From NCBI GenBank assembly GCA_963836405.1, contig CAWIJL010000006.1, positions 310,001 to 374,000 of the forward strand: a DNA stretch of 64,000 bases, in the 5' to 3' direction. This stretch comes from CAWIJJ01 sp963836405 (lineage in GTDB: Bacteria > Acidobacteriota > Terriglobia > Bryobacterales > Bryobacteraceae). The notes under the pieces were generated by a model, which was not told the DNA's origin, searched no databases, and saw only the letters and a program-made list of their open reading frames with translations. The translations under genes were made by a program, and so were the position numbers. This document shows, in pieces, positions 8,652-16,526 of this stretch; the first letter of the stretch is position 1; each line of letters starts with the position of its first letter.

Positions 8652-9872
8652 ATGCTCCGCAACCGGCTTCCCGCCCTGGCCGTCTTGCTGCTCGTTCCCG
8701 CCCTCGCCCAGGTCACCTGGACCCGCCTCTCGAGCAGCAAGGGGGAACTGCCCGATCCCGGCGGTTCCAATCAACAAACCGGCGTCCTGGTGGCGAACCT
8801 CGATAAGGCTCCAGGCGACGACTTCGTCATCGGCCACCGCGTAAAAGCGCCCGCCCTCGTCTGGTTCCGTCACACCCCGCAGGGCTGGAACCGCTCCGTC
8901 ATCGACCCCGATTTCCTCACCGTCGAGGCCGGAGGCGCCGCCTTCGATATCGATGGCGACGGCGACCTCGACATCGTCTTCGGCGCCGACTCGCAGGGAA
9001 GCCAGATGTGGTGGTGGGAGAATCCCTATCCGGTATTCAACCCTGACGTGCCCTGGAAGCGCCGCCTCATCAAGGACTCCGGCGCCAAACAACATCACGA
9101 CCAGATCTTCGCCGACTTCAAAGGAACCGGCAAGCCCCAACTGGTCTTCTGGAACCAGGCCGCCAAAACCCTGTTCATCGCCGATATCCCAAAAGACCCG
9201 AAGAACACCCAGCCCTGGAAGTACGAAGTGCTCTACTCCGGCCAGGCGGGCCAGGCGGTCCGGAACGCAGCCCAATACGCCGAAGGGATCGATGCCTTCG
9301 ACGTCGATGGCGACGGTCGCCCCGACCTGCTCGCCGGCAACTCCTGGTTCAAATATCGCGGCGGTAACCGCTTCGACCCCATCCGCGTGGGCACCATCGG
9401 CGGCCGCATCCGGGCCGGCCGCTTCATCAAAGGAAGCAAGGCCGCGCAGGTCGTGATCGCGCCCGGCGACGGCAGCGGCCCGCTACGCTTCTACCAGGCC
9501 AACGGCGATCCCGCCAAGCCCGAATCGTGGTCCGGCCGCGACCTGCTCGACCGCGATATGGTCCACGGCCACACCCTCGACCTTGGCGACGTGGACGGCG
9601 ACGGCAACCTCGATATCTTTGCCGCCGAAATGGCTAAGTGGACCAACGGCCCCGCCGTCGATAACCCCTCCGCCACCGCCTGGATTCTCTACGGCGACGG
9701 AAAAGGCGGGTTCCGCCGCACCGTCCTCGTTACCGGAGACGGCTGGCACGAAGGAAAACTCGCCGACCTCGATGGCGACGGCCGCCTCGATATCCTGAAT
9801 AAGCCGTATACGTGGCAAGCGCCGCGCGTCGATATCTGGCTCAATCGTGCCCCGAATCGCGGGCTTCACTAA
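8652..9872 (+). CDS. Secreted FG-GAP/VCBS beta-propeller protein
   Basis: A 406-residue protein with a signal peptide (LPALAVLLLVPALAQ). Repeated calcium-binding loops of the FG-GAP/VCBS type are visible: DIDGDGDLDIVFG, DVDGDGRPDLLAG, DVDGDGNLDIFAA and DLDGDGRLDILNK, spaced roughly 60-110 residues apart, which suggests an integrin-alpha-like seven-bladed propeller. WWWENPYPV and similar aromatic segments lie between blades. Such proteins are common in acidobacterial and planctomycete secretomes and are usually thought to bind ligands or carbohydrates rather than act as enzymes. It follows the sulfatase operon after 41 bp on the same strand and could be cotranscribed. Confidence 0.82.
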   Translation: MLRNRLPALAVLLLVPALAQVTWTRLSSSKGELPDPGGSNQQTGVLVANLDKAPGDDFVIGHRVKAPALVWFRHTPQGWNRSVIDPDFLTVEAGGAAFDIDGDGDLDIVFGADSQGSQMWWWENPYPVFNPDVPWKRRLIKDSGAKQHHDQIFADFKGTGKPQLVFWNQAAKTLFIADIPKDPKNTQPWKYEVLYSGQAGQAVRNAAQYAEGIDAFDVDGDGRPDLLAGNSWFKYRGGNRFDPIRVGTIGGRIRAGRFIKGSKAAQVVIAPGDGSGPLRFYQANGDPAKPESWSGRDLLDRDMVHGHTLDLGDVDGDGNLDIFAAEMAKWTNGPAVDNPSATAWILYGDGKGGFRRTVLVTGDGWHEGKLADLDGDGRLDILNKPYTWQAPRVDIWLNRAPNRGLH

Positions 9873-9912
9873 CTTTCTCCCCTGGCGTGTTTTATTGAAC
9901 CGGAAACGTCAA

Positions 9913-10002
9913 AGATAGAGTCTATCTACCAGGGCTCATTCATACAGTCCGATGCTATACTGAACCGCAAGAAAGAGTCGCATTTACTCGACTCCGGAGG
10001 TG
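9913..10002 (+). promoter_or_regulatory. Control region with inverted repeats before the 10008 gene
   Basis: Three elements are visible. A perfect inverted repeat, AGATAG-AGT-CTATCT, lies at 9913-9927. A good -10 hexamer TATACT is at 9956-9961, without a convincing -35. A second inverted repeat, GAGTCG with an 8-base loop and CGACTC (9975-9994), ends directly before a strong Shine-Dalgarno CGGAGG (9995-10000). The first repeat is placed like an operator, the second like a hairpin in the 5' leader that could affect ribosome access. Both roles are inference. Confidence 0.45.
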
Positions 10003-10007
10003 GGCTT

Positions 10008-10781
10008 ATGTCAATCAAGCGCTTTCGACTTCTCATTTTGCTGGTCTTTTGTTTCTCTCTCGCCGCACAGTCGCCGATGAACAACGAGGGTGTCGTCAAG
10101 CTGGTTAAGTCCGGTATGACGGAAGACCTGATCCTCAACGTGATTCAGCAGCAGCCGGGCTCCTATTCGTTCGGCGCGGAAGATCTGGTCGCCCTCAAAG
10201 ACGCGGGTGTTTCGGAAAAAATCATCGAAGCCATGCTCGCCAAGAGCAGCGGCCAGACCGGAACCGCCGCTCCCGGTACCGACCCTGCCGCTCCCGGTGC
10301 CGACCGCCTGCGTTCCTCCATCTCTGAACCGGGAATTTACTATAAGAAAGGCAGCGAATATTTCGAGCTGCTTCCCGAAATCGTGGAGTGGAAGACCGGT
10401 GGCGCGTTAAAAAATATCGTCAGCGCCGGCATCCTGAAGAAAGATCTCAAAGGCGACATCCCGGGAACCAGCAGTCCGAACTTCCTCACCAACCCTTTGG
10501 AAATCCTGCTTCACCCGCCGGCTGGGACCGGCGTGAACTCGTACCTGCTTCTTCCTTTGAAACAGGATGACAACAGCCGCGAATTCAATGTCGGTCCGGT
10601 TAACCGGAAAAGCGGCGTGGCCAAGGGCGCCATTCCGTTCGGCGTCGAAAAGGTCGGTGACGATCTCTATCGCGTGGTTCTCCCAACCCAGCTCGGTCCC
10701 GGCGAATACGGCTTCCTCACCGCCATTCCGGCGCAGGATTCCGAGACCGGCAAGATGCGCACCTTCCGCGTGCTGTTGTAG
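10008..10781 (+). CDS. Small secreted protein of unknown function
   Basis: A 257-residue protein with a clear signal peptide (RFRLLILLVFCFSLAAQ). Residues ~24-75 form a compact helical domain (VVKLVKSGMTEDLILNVI, then LVALKDAGVSEKIIEAML), a motif I have the impression recurs in acidobacterial secreted proteins, often before an unrelated C-terminal part. A Pro/Ala/Gly linker (~80-97) joins it to a beta-rich domain (ISEPGIYYKKGSEYFELLPE onward) ending in PGEYGFLTAIP. No catalytic motif or membrane anchor is seen. It has its own promoter-like region and a strong ribosome binding site, so it may be well expressed. It converges on the mscS gene with only 4 bp between stops. Confidence 0.75.
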   Translation: MSIKRFRLLILLVFCFSLAAQSPMNNEGVVKLVKSGMTEDLILNVIQQQPGSYSFGAEDLVALKDAGVSEKIIEAMLAKSSGQTGTAAPGTDPAAPGADRLRSSISEPGIYYKKGSEYFELLPEIVEWKTGGALKNIVSAGILKKDLKGDIPGTSSPNFLTNPLEILLHPPAGTGVNSYLLLPLKQDDNSREFNVGPVNRKSGVAKGAIPFGVEKVGDDLYRVVLPTQLGPGEYGFLTAIPAQDSETGKMRTFRVLL

Positions 10782-10785
10782 GCTG

Positions 10786-11664
10786 CTATTGCCGTGAGCC
10801 CGGGCTCGCCACCATCGCGGCTTTCTCCCATACCGCGTCGCTCACGGCATCGACGAAAAGCTGAAGGTGCGGGAACGGAATTTCGATGCCCGCTTCGTCC
10901 AGTGCCTTCTTCACGGCTTCCATGATTCGGAAGAAAATCGGCTTCTCCTGCTCCGCATCGGCAATCCAGGCGTGCACGATCAGGTCCACGCTCGAATCTC
11001 CCAGCCCGTTCACCACCACCGCCGGAGCCGGCTCCTTCAGGACGCCCTCCACAGACGACAGGCGCTCCAGAATAACGCGCCGCGCCTCCGCCACCGATTC
11101 CTTATAAGCGATCCCCACCGGCACTTCCAACCGCGTGATCCCGTGCGTCGAGTGGTTGATCAACACGCGGTTGATCACCGCCTCGTTGGGCACGATCACC
11201 CACGTGTTGTTGCGCGTTCGCAGCCGCGTGGTGCGCATCGTGATTTCCGCCACCTGCCCGTATTTGTCGTCCAGCGTCACCCAGTCCCCCACCCGGAATG
11301 GCTTGTCCCAGAAAATCAGAAAGCCGGCCATGATATTGCCGAGCGAGTCCTTGGCCGCAAACCCGATCGTCAACCCCACCACCCCGAGCCCCGCCAGCGC
11401 CGCGCCCACGTTGATCCCCAACTGGCTCGCCGCCATCACCAGTGCGAACGCGACCAGCGCGAACCGGTACACGTTCAGCAGCATGTTACGCAGCGCCGGA
11501 TCGAATCCGGCGCGTGCCAGCACTCCCCCCACCGCCGGCCGCGTCAGCCGGAAGAGAATCCAAAAAGCCAGCAGCAACAGCAGGGCGGCGAAAAACGAAG
11601 GGAGCCATGCCACCAGGTTCGTGATGAGCTGCTCCACATTCAGGCGATCCCAAACGGCGTTCAT
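10786..11664 (-). CDS. MscS-family small-conductance mechanosensitive channel
   Basis: A 292-residue inner-membrane channel. Three hydrophobic helices occupy the N-terminal ~95 residues; the third (NVGAALAGLGVVGLTIGFAAKDSLGNIMAG) is the pore-lining TM3 with the Gly/Ala ridge typical of MscS. The beta domain (FRVGDWVTLDDKYGQVAEI) and the alpha/beta C-terminal domain follow, ending in IEIPFPHLQLFVD. The family releases solutes on membrane tension during hypo-osmotic shock. ATG 11664 is chosen because AGGA lies just upstream; an ATG 51 bp further upstream gives a tail unlike the family. Single gene, converging on the 10008 gene. Confidence 0.92.
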   Translation of the reverse strand: MNAVWDRLNVEQLITNLVAWLPSFFAALLLLLAFWILFRLTRPAVGGVLARAGFDPALRNMLLNVYRFALVAFALVMAASQLGINVGAALAGLGVVGLTIGFAAKDSLGNIMAGFLIFWDKPFRVGDWVTLDDKYGQVAEITMRTTRLRTRNNTWVIVPNEAVINRVLINHSTHGITRLEVPVGIAYKESVAEARRVILERLSSVEGVLKEPAPAVVVNGLGDSSVDLIVHAWIADAEQEKPIFFRIMEAVKKALDEAGIEIPFPHLQLFVDAVSDAVWEKAAMVASPGSRQ

Positions 11665-11736
11665 AGTTCCTAGGATGCACGCACACGCGATGGCGGGTGG
11701 TTCTCTGCCGTACACTTCGTAACGTTGCGCCGCCGC

Positions 11737-12926
11737 TACCCTTTAATCGCGCCCATCGGCCGCAGTCTCGCCACCTTCCCGGCAAGCCCCGCGGCGCACA
11801 CCACCTCGATCACCTCGTCCACATCCTTGTAGGCCTCGGGCAGTTCTTCGAGAATGCCGTCGCGCGATTAGCTCCGCACCAGATTGCCGCGATCTTCCAG
11901 CTTCTGCTGTTCCGCGCGCGCGTCCCGCCCCGCGCCGTGGCAGACGCTGCCGAACGTTTCCCGCATCGCGCCGTCCCTGCCGGCCAGCTCCCAGGACGCC
12001 GTCCCCATGCTTCCGGGCACAAACACCGGCTGCCCCGCCGCCCGGTACTCCGCCGGAATCTCGCGGTGTCCCGGCGGAAACGCGCGCGTCGCGCCCTTGC
12101 GGTGCACCAGCACGTCGCGCTTGCGGCCCTCCACTTCGTGTCGCTCGCGCTTGGCGATGTTGTGGCAAACGTCGTAAATGAGTTCCAGCCGCGCTTCGCC
12201 GCCGAAGACCCGCCGGAACGCGGCCCGCAGCAGGCCCGCACGCCAGTTGCCTGTCCGGCAGCGCGATCTTGTACTTCGCCATGGACCGGTTCATCAGCGC
12301 AACGAAATCCGTGCACACCTGGTGCCCCAGCCCGCGCGATCCCGAGTGGATCCGCACCACCACCTAGCCCGCCTCGATACGAAACGCGCGCATCGGCCCC
12401 TTCGAGCGCGCCCCCCGCTTCGGCGAACTCCGCATCGCGCTTCTCGCCGTAACCGTTCTCCACCATCCAGCGCGCGCCGCCCGTCAGAACGCGGTTCAAA
12501 ATCGCGCGGCCCGATCTTGATGTGACCGCTCCCGCCGGCGCCGCACGGCACCTCGCGAAAAATCTGGTTCACCAGGTCGCGCAGCCGGCTCCGCACGTCC
12601 CCTTCATGCAGCGTCGTCCGCACCAGTCGCACCCCGCAGTTGATGTCGAACCCCACGCCCCCCGGTGATACAACCCCCGCATCCCAATCCATCGCCGCCA
12701 CCCCGCCGATCGGAAAGCCGTAGCCCTGGTGAATGTCCGGCATCGCCAGGCTCGAGCCCACGATGCCTGGCAGCGTGGCCACGTTCATCGCCCGTTCGAG
12801 CCCCAGGTCCTTGCGGATCTGCTCGATCAGCCGGGAGCTCGCGTACACCTTCACATCCGTGCGCATGCCCCGCGCCGCATCGCGCCCAATCCGGTGCCGC
12901 ACCGCGTCGATCGCTTCGATCTGCAT
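11737..12926 (-). pseudogene. rtcB: rtcB RNA ligase relic with deletions, frameshifts and stops
   Basis: RtcB (RNA-splicing/repair ligase, usually ~470-480 residues) is recognisable across three frames: the N-terminal part IDAVRHRIGRDAARGM to GGVGFDINCGVRL in the first frame, GARWMVENGYGEKRDAEF in a second after a shift near 12510, IHSGSRGLGHQVCTDF in a third, then ATRAFPPGHREIPAEYR to VARLRPMGAIKG. Lesions seen: about 50 codons missing between EGAD and the FRIEAG segment, which removes the GSGNHF metal-site motif; a TAG at 12364-12366 where Gln is expected; about 30 codons missing after PDRQLACGP; a shortened stretch after CHGAGR; and TAA at 11868-11870. The gene is ~1.19 kb instead of ~1.43 kb. 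It lies directly downstream of the archease relic, the usual functional partner. It cannot encode an active ligase. Confidence 0.9.
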
Positions 12927-12927
12927 G

Positions 12928-13159
12928 TCAGATCTCCAGGTAAACCTCCGCAATCCAGGCGCCGTCCCGCTCTTCGATCTTCAACTGGTGCCAGGTCGCC
13001 GCCTTCACCATCAGCCGCGAGCGATGCTGCGTCCGGATCGCCCGCAATCGAGAGCAGCGCGACGGCCGCGTTCGCGAACAACTCCGCCAGGGTCGTGCCG
13101 AATGCGCGGAAGCCGGTGTCGGCCGGGTGCTCCAGTACATCGAAGCCGCGCGGGTCCAT
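12928..13159 (-). pseudogene. Archease relic with central deletion
   Basis: Archease activates RtcB and is normally ~140 residues. Here the N-terminal part (FDVLEHPADTGFRAFGTTL, then LFANAAVALLSIAGDPDA) is joined, after loss of roughly 60 codons and a frame change, to the C-terminal part (VKAATWHQLKIEERDGAWI, ending VYLEI). The DxLxxWL central segment with its conserved residues is gone. Its stop (12928-12930) lies one base before the rtcB start, the typical operon order. Both ends are well conserved at sequence level, so the loss looks recent. Confidence 0.87.
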
Positions 13160-13183
13160 GTCTCATCGTAAACTAGAGGGTTC

Positions 13184-14017
13184 ATGGATAACGGCTTCCG
13201 CCACTCGACCTGCAACGAAGCGTTCGAAAAGTGGCCATTCGACGAGACCTGCCGGGCAATCCGCAAGGCCGGATACACGGGAATCGAAATCGCTCCCTTC
13301 ACCCTTGCCGAATCGCCCGCCGGCGTCTCCGCCGCGCGCCGCGCGGAGTTACGCGACATCATGGCCTCGGAGGGATTGCAGTTCGCCGGCCTCCACTGGC
13401 TCATGGTCAGCCCCAAAGGACTCCACGTCACCACCCCCGACGCCGCCCTGCGCCGCCAAAGCTGGGACCACATCCGTCAACTGATCGACCTCGGCGCCGA
13501 CCTCGGTGGCGGCGTGCTCGTTTTCGGCTCCCCCAAACAGCGCGGCACCACCGGAGGCCTCACCCGCGAGCAGGCCACCCGCAATTTCGTGGACGGCCTC
13601 GCCGAAGTCGCGCCGCAGGCCGCGCAGCGCGGCGTCACCGTCCTCGTCGAGGCCCTGCCCCACGACCAGTGCGATGTCGTCGGTACCCTCGCCGAAGCCG
13701 TCGCCATCGTGGATGAGATCGGCAGCCCCGCCGTCCGCACCATGTTCGACGTCCACAATACGCTCGACGAAACCGAACCGCACGACGTCCTCGTCGATCG
13801 CTACTTCGACTACATCCGTCACGTGCACGTCCAGGAGATGGACGGCTCCCACTGCGGCGCCGGTAACTACGACTTCAAACCGGTGCTGCGCGCGCTCCGC
13901 CGCCGCGGCTATCGGGGCTGGATTTCGCTTGAAGCCTTCGACTTCACCCTCGGCGCCGAACGGCTGGTCAACGACTCTCTGCGGCACCTCGAACGCGAAA
14001 TCGCGAAACTCATATGA
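13184..14017 (+). CDS. Sugar-phosphate isomerase/epimerase, hydroxypyruvate-isomerase-like
   Basis: A 277-residue cytoplasmic TIM-barrel protein of the AP-endonuclease-2/xylose-isomerase-like superfamily. Barrel strands with the usual metal ligands are visible: TGIEIAPF near the start, VLVEALPHDQCD (Glu), MFDVHNT (Asp/His), RHVHVQEMDG (His) and WISLEAF (Glu) at the end. The overall pattern resembles hydroxypyruvate isomerase and related ketose epimerases; the substrate is not certain. Translation starts 25 bp after the divergent archease relic and the stop overlaps the next gene's ATG (ATGA), so it is probably coupled to the epimerase and acts in the same sugar pathway. Confidence 0.82.
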   Translation: MDNGFRHSTCNEAFEKWPFDETCRAIRKAGYTGIEIAPFTLAESPAGVSAARRAELRDIMASEGLQFAGLHWLMVSPKGLHVTTPDAALRRQSWDHIRQLIDLGADLGGGVLVFGSPKQRGTTGGLTREQATRNFVDGLAEVAPQAAQRGVTVLVEALPHDQCDVVGTLAEAVAIVDEIGSPAVRTMFDVHNTLDETEPHDVLVDRYFDYIRHVHVQEMDGSHCGAGNYDFKPVLRALRRRGYRGWISLEAFDFTLGAERLVNDSLRHLEREIAKLI

Positions 14018-14970
14018 ATGGACACTACGTGGTAACCGGAGGCGCGGGTTTCATCGGCTCCGCCATCGTGCGGCGCCTGCTCGACCAGGGCGCATCCAAG
14101 ATCCTCGTGATCGACAATCTCTTATCCGGCTACGAGCGGAACCTCGAAGAAATTCGCGGCGCCATCGATTTCGAGCGCGCCGACGTTTGCAATTACGACC
14201 AGATCGCCCCGCTCCTCCGCGGCGCCGCCGTCGTCTTTCACCAGGCCGCGATTCCTTCCGTGCCCCGCTCCATCGAGGCCCCTCAGCCCTCCCACGATGC
14301 CAACATCAACGGCACCTTCAACGTCCTCAGGGCCGCTCACGAGGGCGGCGCGGGACGCGTCGTCTACGCCGCTTCGTCGTCGGCCTACGGCGATACCGCC
14401 GTGCTGCCGAAGGTCGAGTCCATGCAGCCGGATCCAAAATCGCCTTACGCTCTGCAAAAACTGGTGGGCGAGCAGTACTGCCGCATCTTCTCGACGGTCT
14501 ACGGCCTCGAGACAGTAGCGCTGCGCTACTTCAATGTGTACGGCCCCCGCCAGGATCCCTCGAGCCAATACTCCGGCGTCCTCTCCCTCTTCATGCGCGC
14601 CGTGCTGGAAGGCACCGCCCCGACGATTTTCGGCGACGGCGAACAATCGCGCGACTTCACCTACGTCGAAGATGTGGCCGAACTAAACCTGAAAGCAGCC
14701 CGCGCTCCGCATGTCGCCGGAAAAATGTACAACGGCGGCAATGGCGGCCGCATCACCCTCAACCAGGCCTGGGCCCTCCTCCAGCAAAACGAGGGTGTGG
14801 CCATTGCTCCGAAGTTCGGCCCGCCCCGCGCCGGCGACGTCCGCGATTCGCAGGCCGACACCACCCTCGCCGTCCGCGACCTCGGCCACGCTCCCCGCTT
14901 CACCTTCGAACAGGGCATGCGCCTCACCCTCGAGTGGTACCGCACCGCCAAAGCTGCCGGCGTCGTCTAG
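14014..14970 (+). CDS. NAD-dependent sugar epimerase (extended SDR, UDP-GlcNAc 4-epimerase-like)
   Basis: A 318-residue extended short-chain dehydrogenase/reductase. GGAGFIG (residues 9-15) binds NAD; AASSSAYG carries the catalytic Ser/Thr strand; SPYALQK gives Tyr145 and Lys149 of the YxxxK pair; LRYFNVYGPRQDP and DGEQSRDFTYVEDV are typical of UDP-hexose 4-epimerases, nearest in appearance to the WbpP/UDP-GlcNAc group. It would interconvert nucleotide sugars for envelope or exopolysaccharide synthesis. The 4-bp overlap with the isomerase gene upstream indicates a two-gene operon. Confidence 0.88.
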   Translation: MNGHYVVTGGAGFIGSAIVRRLLDQGASKILVIDNLLSGYERNLEEIRGAIDFERADVCNYDQIAPLLRGAAVVFHQAAIPSVPRSIEAPQPSHDANINGTFNVLRAAHEGGAGRVVYAASSSAYGDTAVLPKVESMQPDPKSPYALQKLVGEQYCRIFSTVYGLETVALRYFNVYGPRQDPSSQYSGVLSLFMRAVLEGTAPTIFGDGEQSRDFTYVEDVAELNLKAARAPHVAGKMYNGGNGGRITLNQAWALLQQNEGVAIAPKFGPPRAGDVRDSQADTTLAVRDLGHAPRFTFEQGMRLTLEWYRTAKAAGVV

Positions 14971-16322
14971 TCCCTGACGGCCAATCGCTCGGCGCGCATG
15001 GGTTCCCGGCCCGCCCGGCGCATAATCAGGCTCGTGGCTCGGCCGTCGGGGCCGGTTGCAAAGGTGATCTGTGAATCGATCGCCTTAACCACGAAGTTCG
15101 TTTCGGTTTCCGCAAACATTTCGAACATCGGCCCGCAAATAGCCTGTGCGAAAACCTGTGCGAAGAGGCGGTCGCCCTCGCGGCTGATTTCGACGATACG
15201 GTCCGGCGTCAATTGATAGCGCCCCGTGTAGTTATCGAGAAGCTTGGGATCCATTCGACTCTCGATGCGCTGCTCGGGAGGCTCGGGATCGGCGAGCGGC
15301 GCCTTCGGGTTCCAGATATGACCACCGAGATCATCGACACCGGTGGGCGTAAAAGCATTGGACAGCACCACAACCCCCGTACGCGCTTTCGGATCGTATC
15401 CGGCGAACGAGCAGAATCCCCCGGTGCCTCCTTGATGCCAGGCGCTCTCTCCCAGAAGAAACCACCCCAAGCCGATCGTCGCCTGGCCCGCGGGACGGCG
15501 AACCTCGAGCATGGCTTTCATCGCGGGTGCGAGAGGCGTTTCCCTGTAGCCGAGGAATGCTTCGAGCAGCGTCAGCATGTCATTGGCGGACGAGCGCAGC
15601 GCGCCCGCGCCGGCCAGCGCCGGAAGGTCCCAGTTGGCGACGGGCGCGAGCATCGCGTTGTGACCCGTAGCCATCCGCTGCTTCATGGAGGAAGAAAGCG
15701 TAATACCCGTGTCCTGCATGCCGAGCGGTTGCGTGATGCGGGTCCCGATCAGGCCCTCATAATCCGTTCCGGCGCGATTCGCGAGGACGTGGCCCAGGAG
15801 TCCCGCGCCCAGGTTTGAATATTCGAATTCGGAACCGGGGTCGCGCGGCAGCTCATAGCCCGAAAGGAACTGGTACAAATCGTCCACGCTGTAGTCGGCG
15901 TAAGGATTGCGTGCCTCCTTCGGCTTCAGGTTGCCGGGAAGGCGTGGGAGCCCCGAGCTGTGCGTCGCAAGATCGAGCAGCGTGATCGATTTGCCGCTTC
16001 GTTCAGGCATCCTGACATGTTCCGGAAGATATTTCGCCGCCGGATCGTCCAGGCTGACCTCTTGCCGGTCCACCATGTCCGCCAATACCAGCGAAGTGAA
16101 AACTTTCGAGACGGATCCGATTTCAAAGATCGTATCTCCGTCGACCGTGCGTGGATCGCCCTTGCCCAGGTTTCCATAAGCGACGAAGCGGCGTCCGGCA
16201 GGTTCGACAACACCCACAACAATCCCGGTCGCCTGCCTCTGTCGATCGACGCGCTTAACGAGGATCTCGCGAATCTCGCCGCTGCTGAGAACCGGAACGG
16301 GTTCGATGGTATTCGGATTCAT
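14967..16322 (-). CDS. Serine hydrolase, class C beta-lactamase / penicillin-binding-protein fold
   Basis: A 451-residue protein with the SxxK nucleophile motif GSVSK (Ser70, Lys73), the YxN motif EYSNLG and a HQGGTGG triad box, the three elements of the beta-lactamase-related (COG1680) hydrolases. The C-terminal ~100 residues (YTGRYQLTPDRIVEI) form the lipocalin-like domain often appended to these enzymes. Most family members are esterases or D-amino-acid peptidases rather than antibiotic-hydrolysing enzymes. The start is uncertain: ATG 16322 has a purine-rich GGGAGG only one base upstream, and no signal peptide follows it; the frame stays open to 16445, so the export signal may have been lost or shifted out of frame. 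It lies downstream of a broken kinase gene. Confidence 0.78.
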   Translation of the reverse strand: MNPNTIEPVPVLSSGEIREILVKRVDRQRQATGIVVGVVEPAGRRFVAYGNLGKGDPRTVDGDTIFEIGSVSKVFTSLVLADMVDRQEVSLDDPAAKYLPEHVRMPERSGKSITLLDLATHSSGLPRLPGNLKPKEARNPYADYSVDDLYQFLSGYELPRDPGSEFEYSNLGAGLLGHVLANRAGTDYEGLIGTRITQPLGMQDTGITLSSSMKQRMATGHNAMLAPVANWDLPALAGAGALRSSANDMLTLLEAFLGYRETPLAPAMKAMLEVRRPAGQATIGLGWFLLGESAWHQGGTGGFCSFAGYDPKARTGVVVLSNAFTPTGVDDLGGHIWNPKAPLADPEPPEQRIESRMDPKLLDNYTGRYQLTPDRIVEISREGDRLFAQVFAQAICGPMFEMFAETETNFVVKAIDSQITFATGPDGRATSLIMRRAGREPMRAERLAVRD

Positions 16323-16526
16323 GCCTCCCAACAATCTATACCCGAAAATTCCGCCCTCGATCCCGACTTGCAACACACCCGGGATTGGGTCGTCCCTACC
16401 TCCGCGGTCGTCGCGCGCAAGCGGCTCGCCGAATACTACCAGCATTCCGAACCCGAGACCCTTGCGCGTGATACAAGCCAGGTGGCAGGGCGGCGCAACT
16501 CTCTTTGGTTCAGGCTGGGCAGCTAC

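Noticed and set aside
10796..10807. Palindrome GAGCCCGGGCTC as an operator or terminator between converging genes
   Set aside because: It lies inside the C-terminal codons of the MscS gene and has no T-run.
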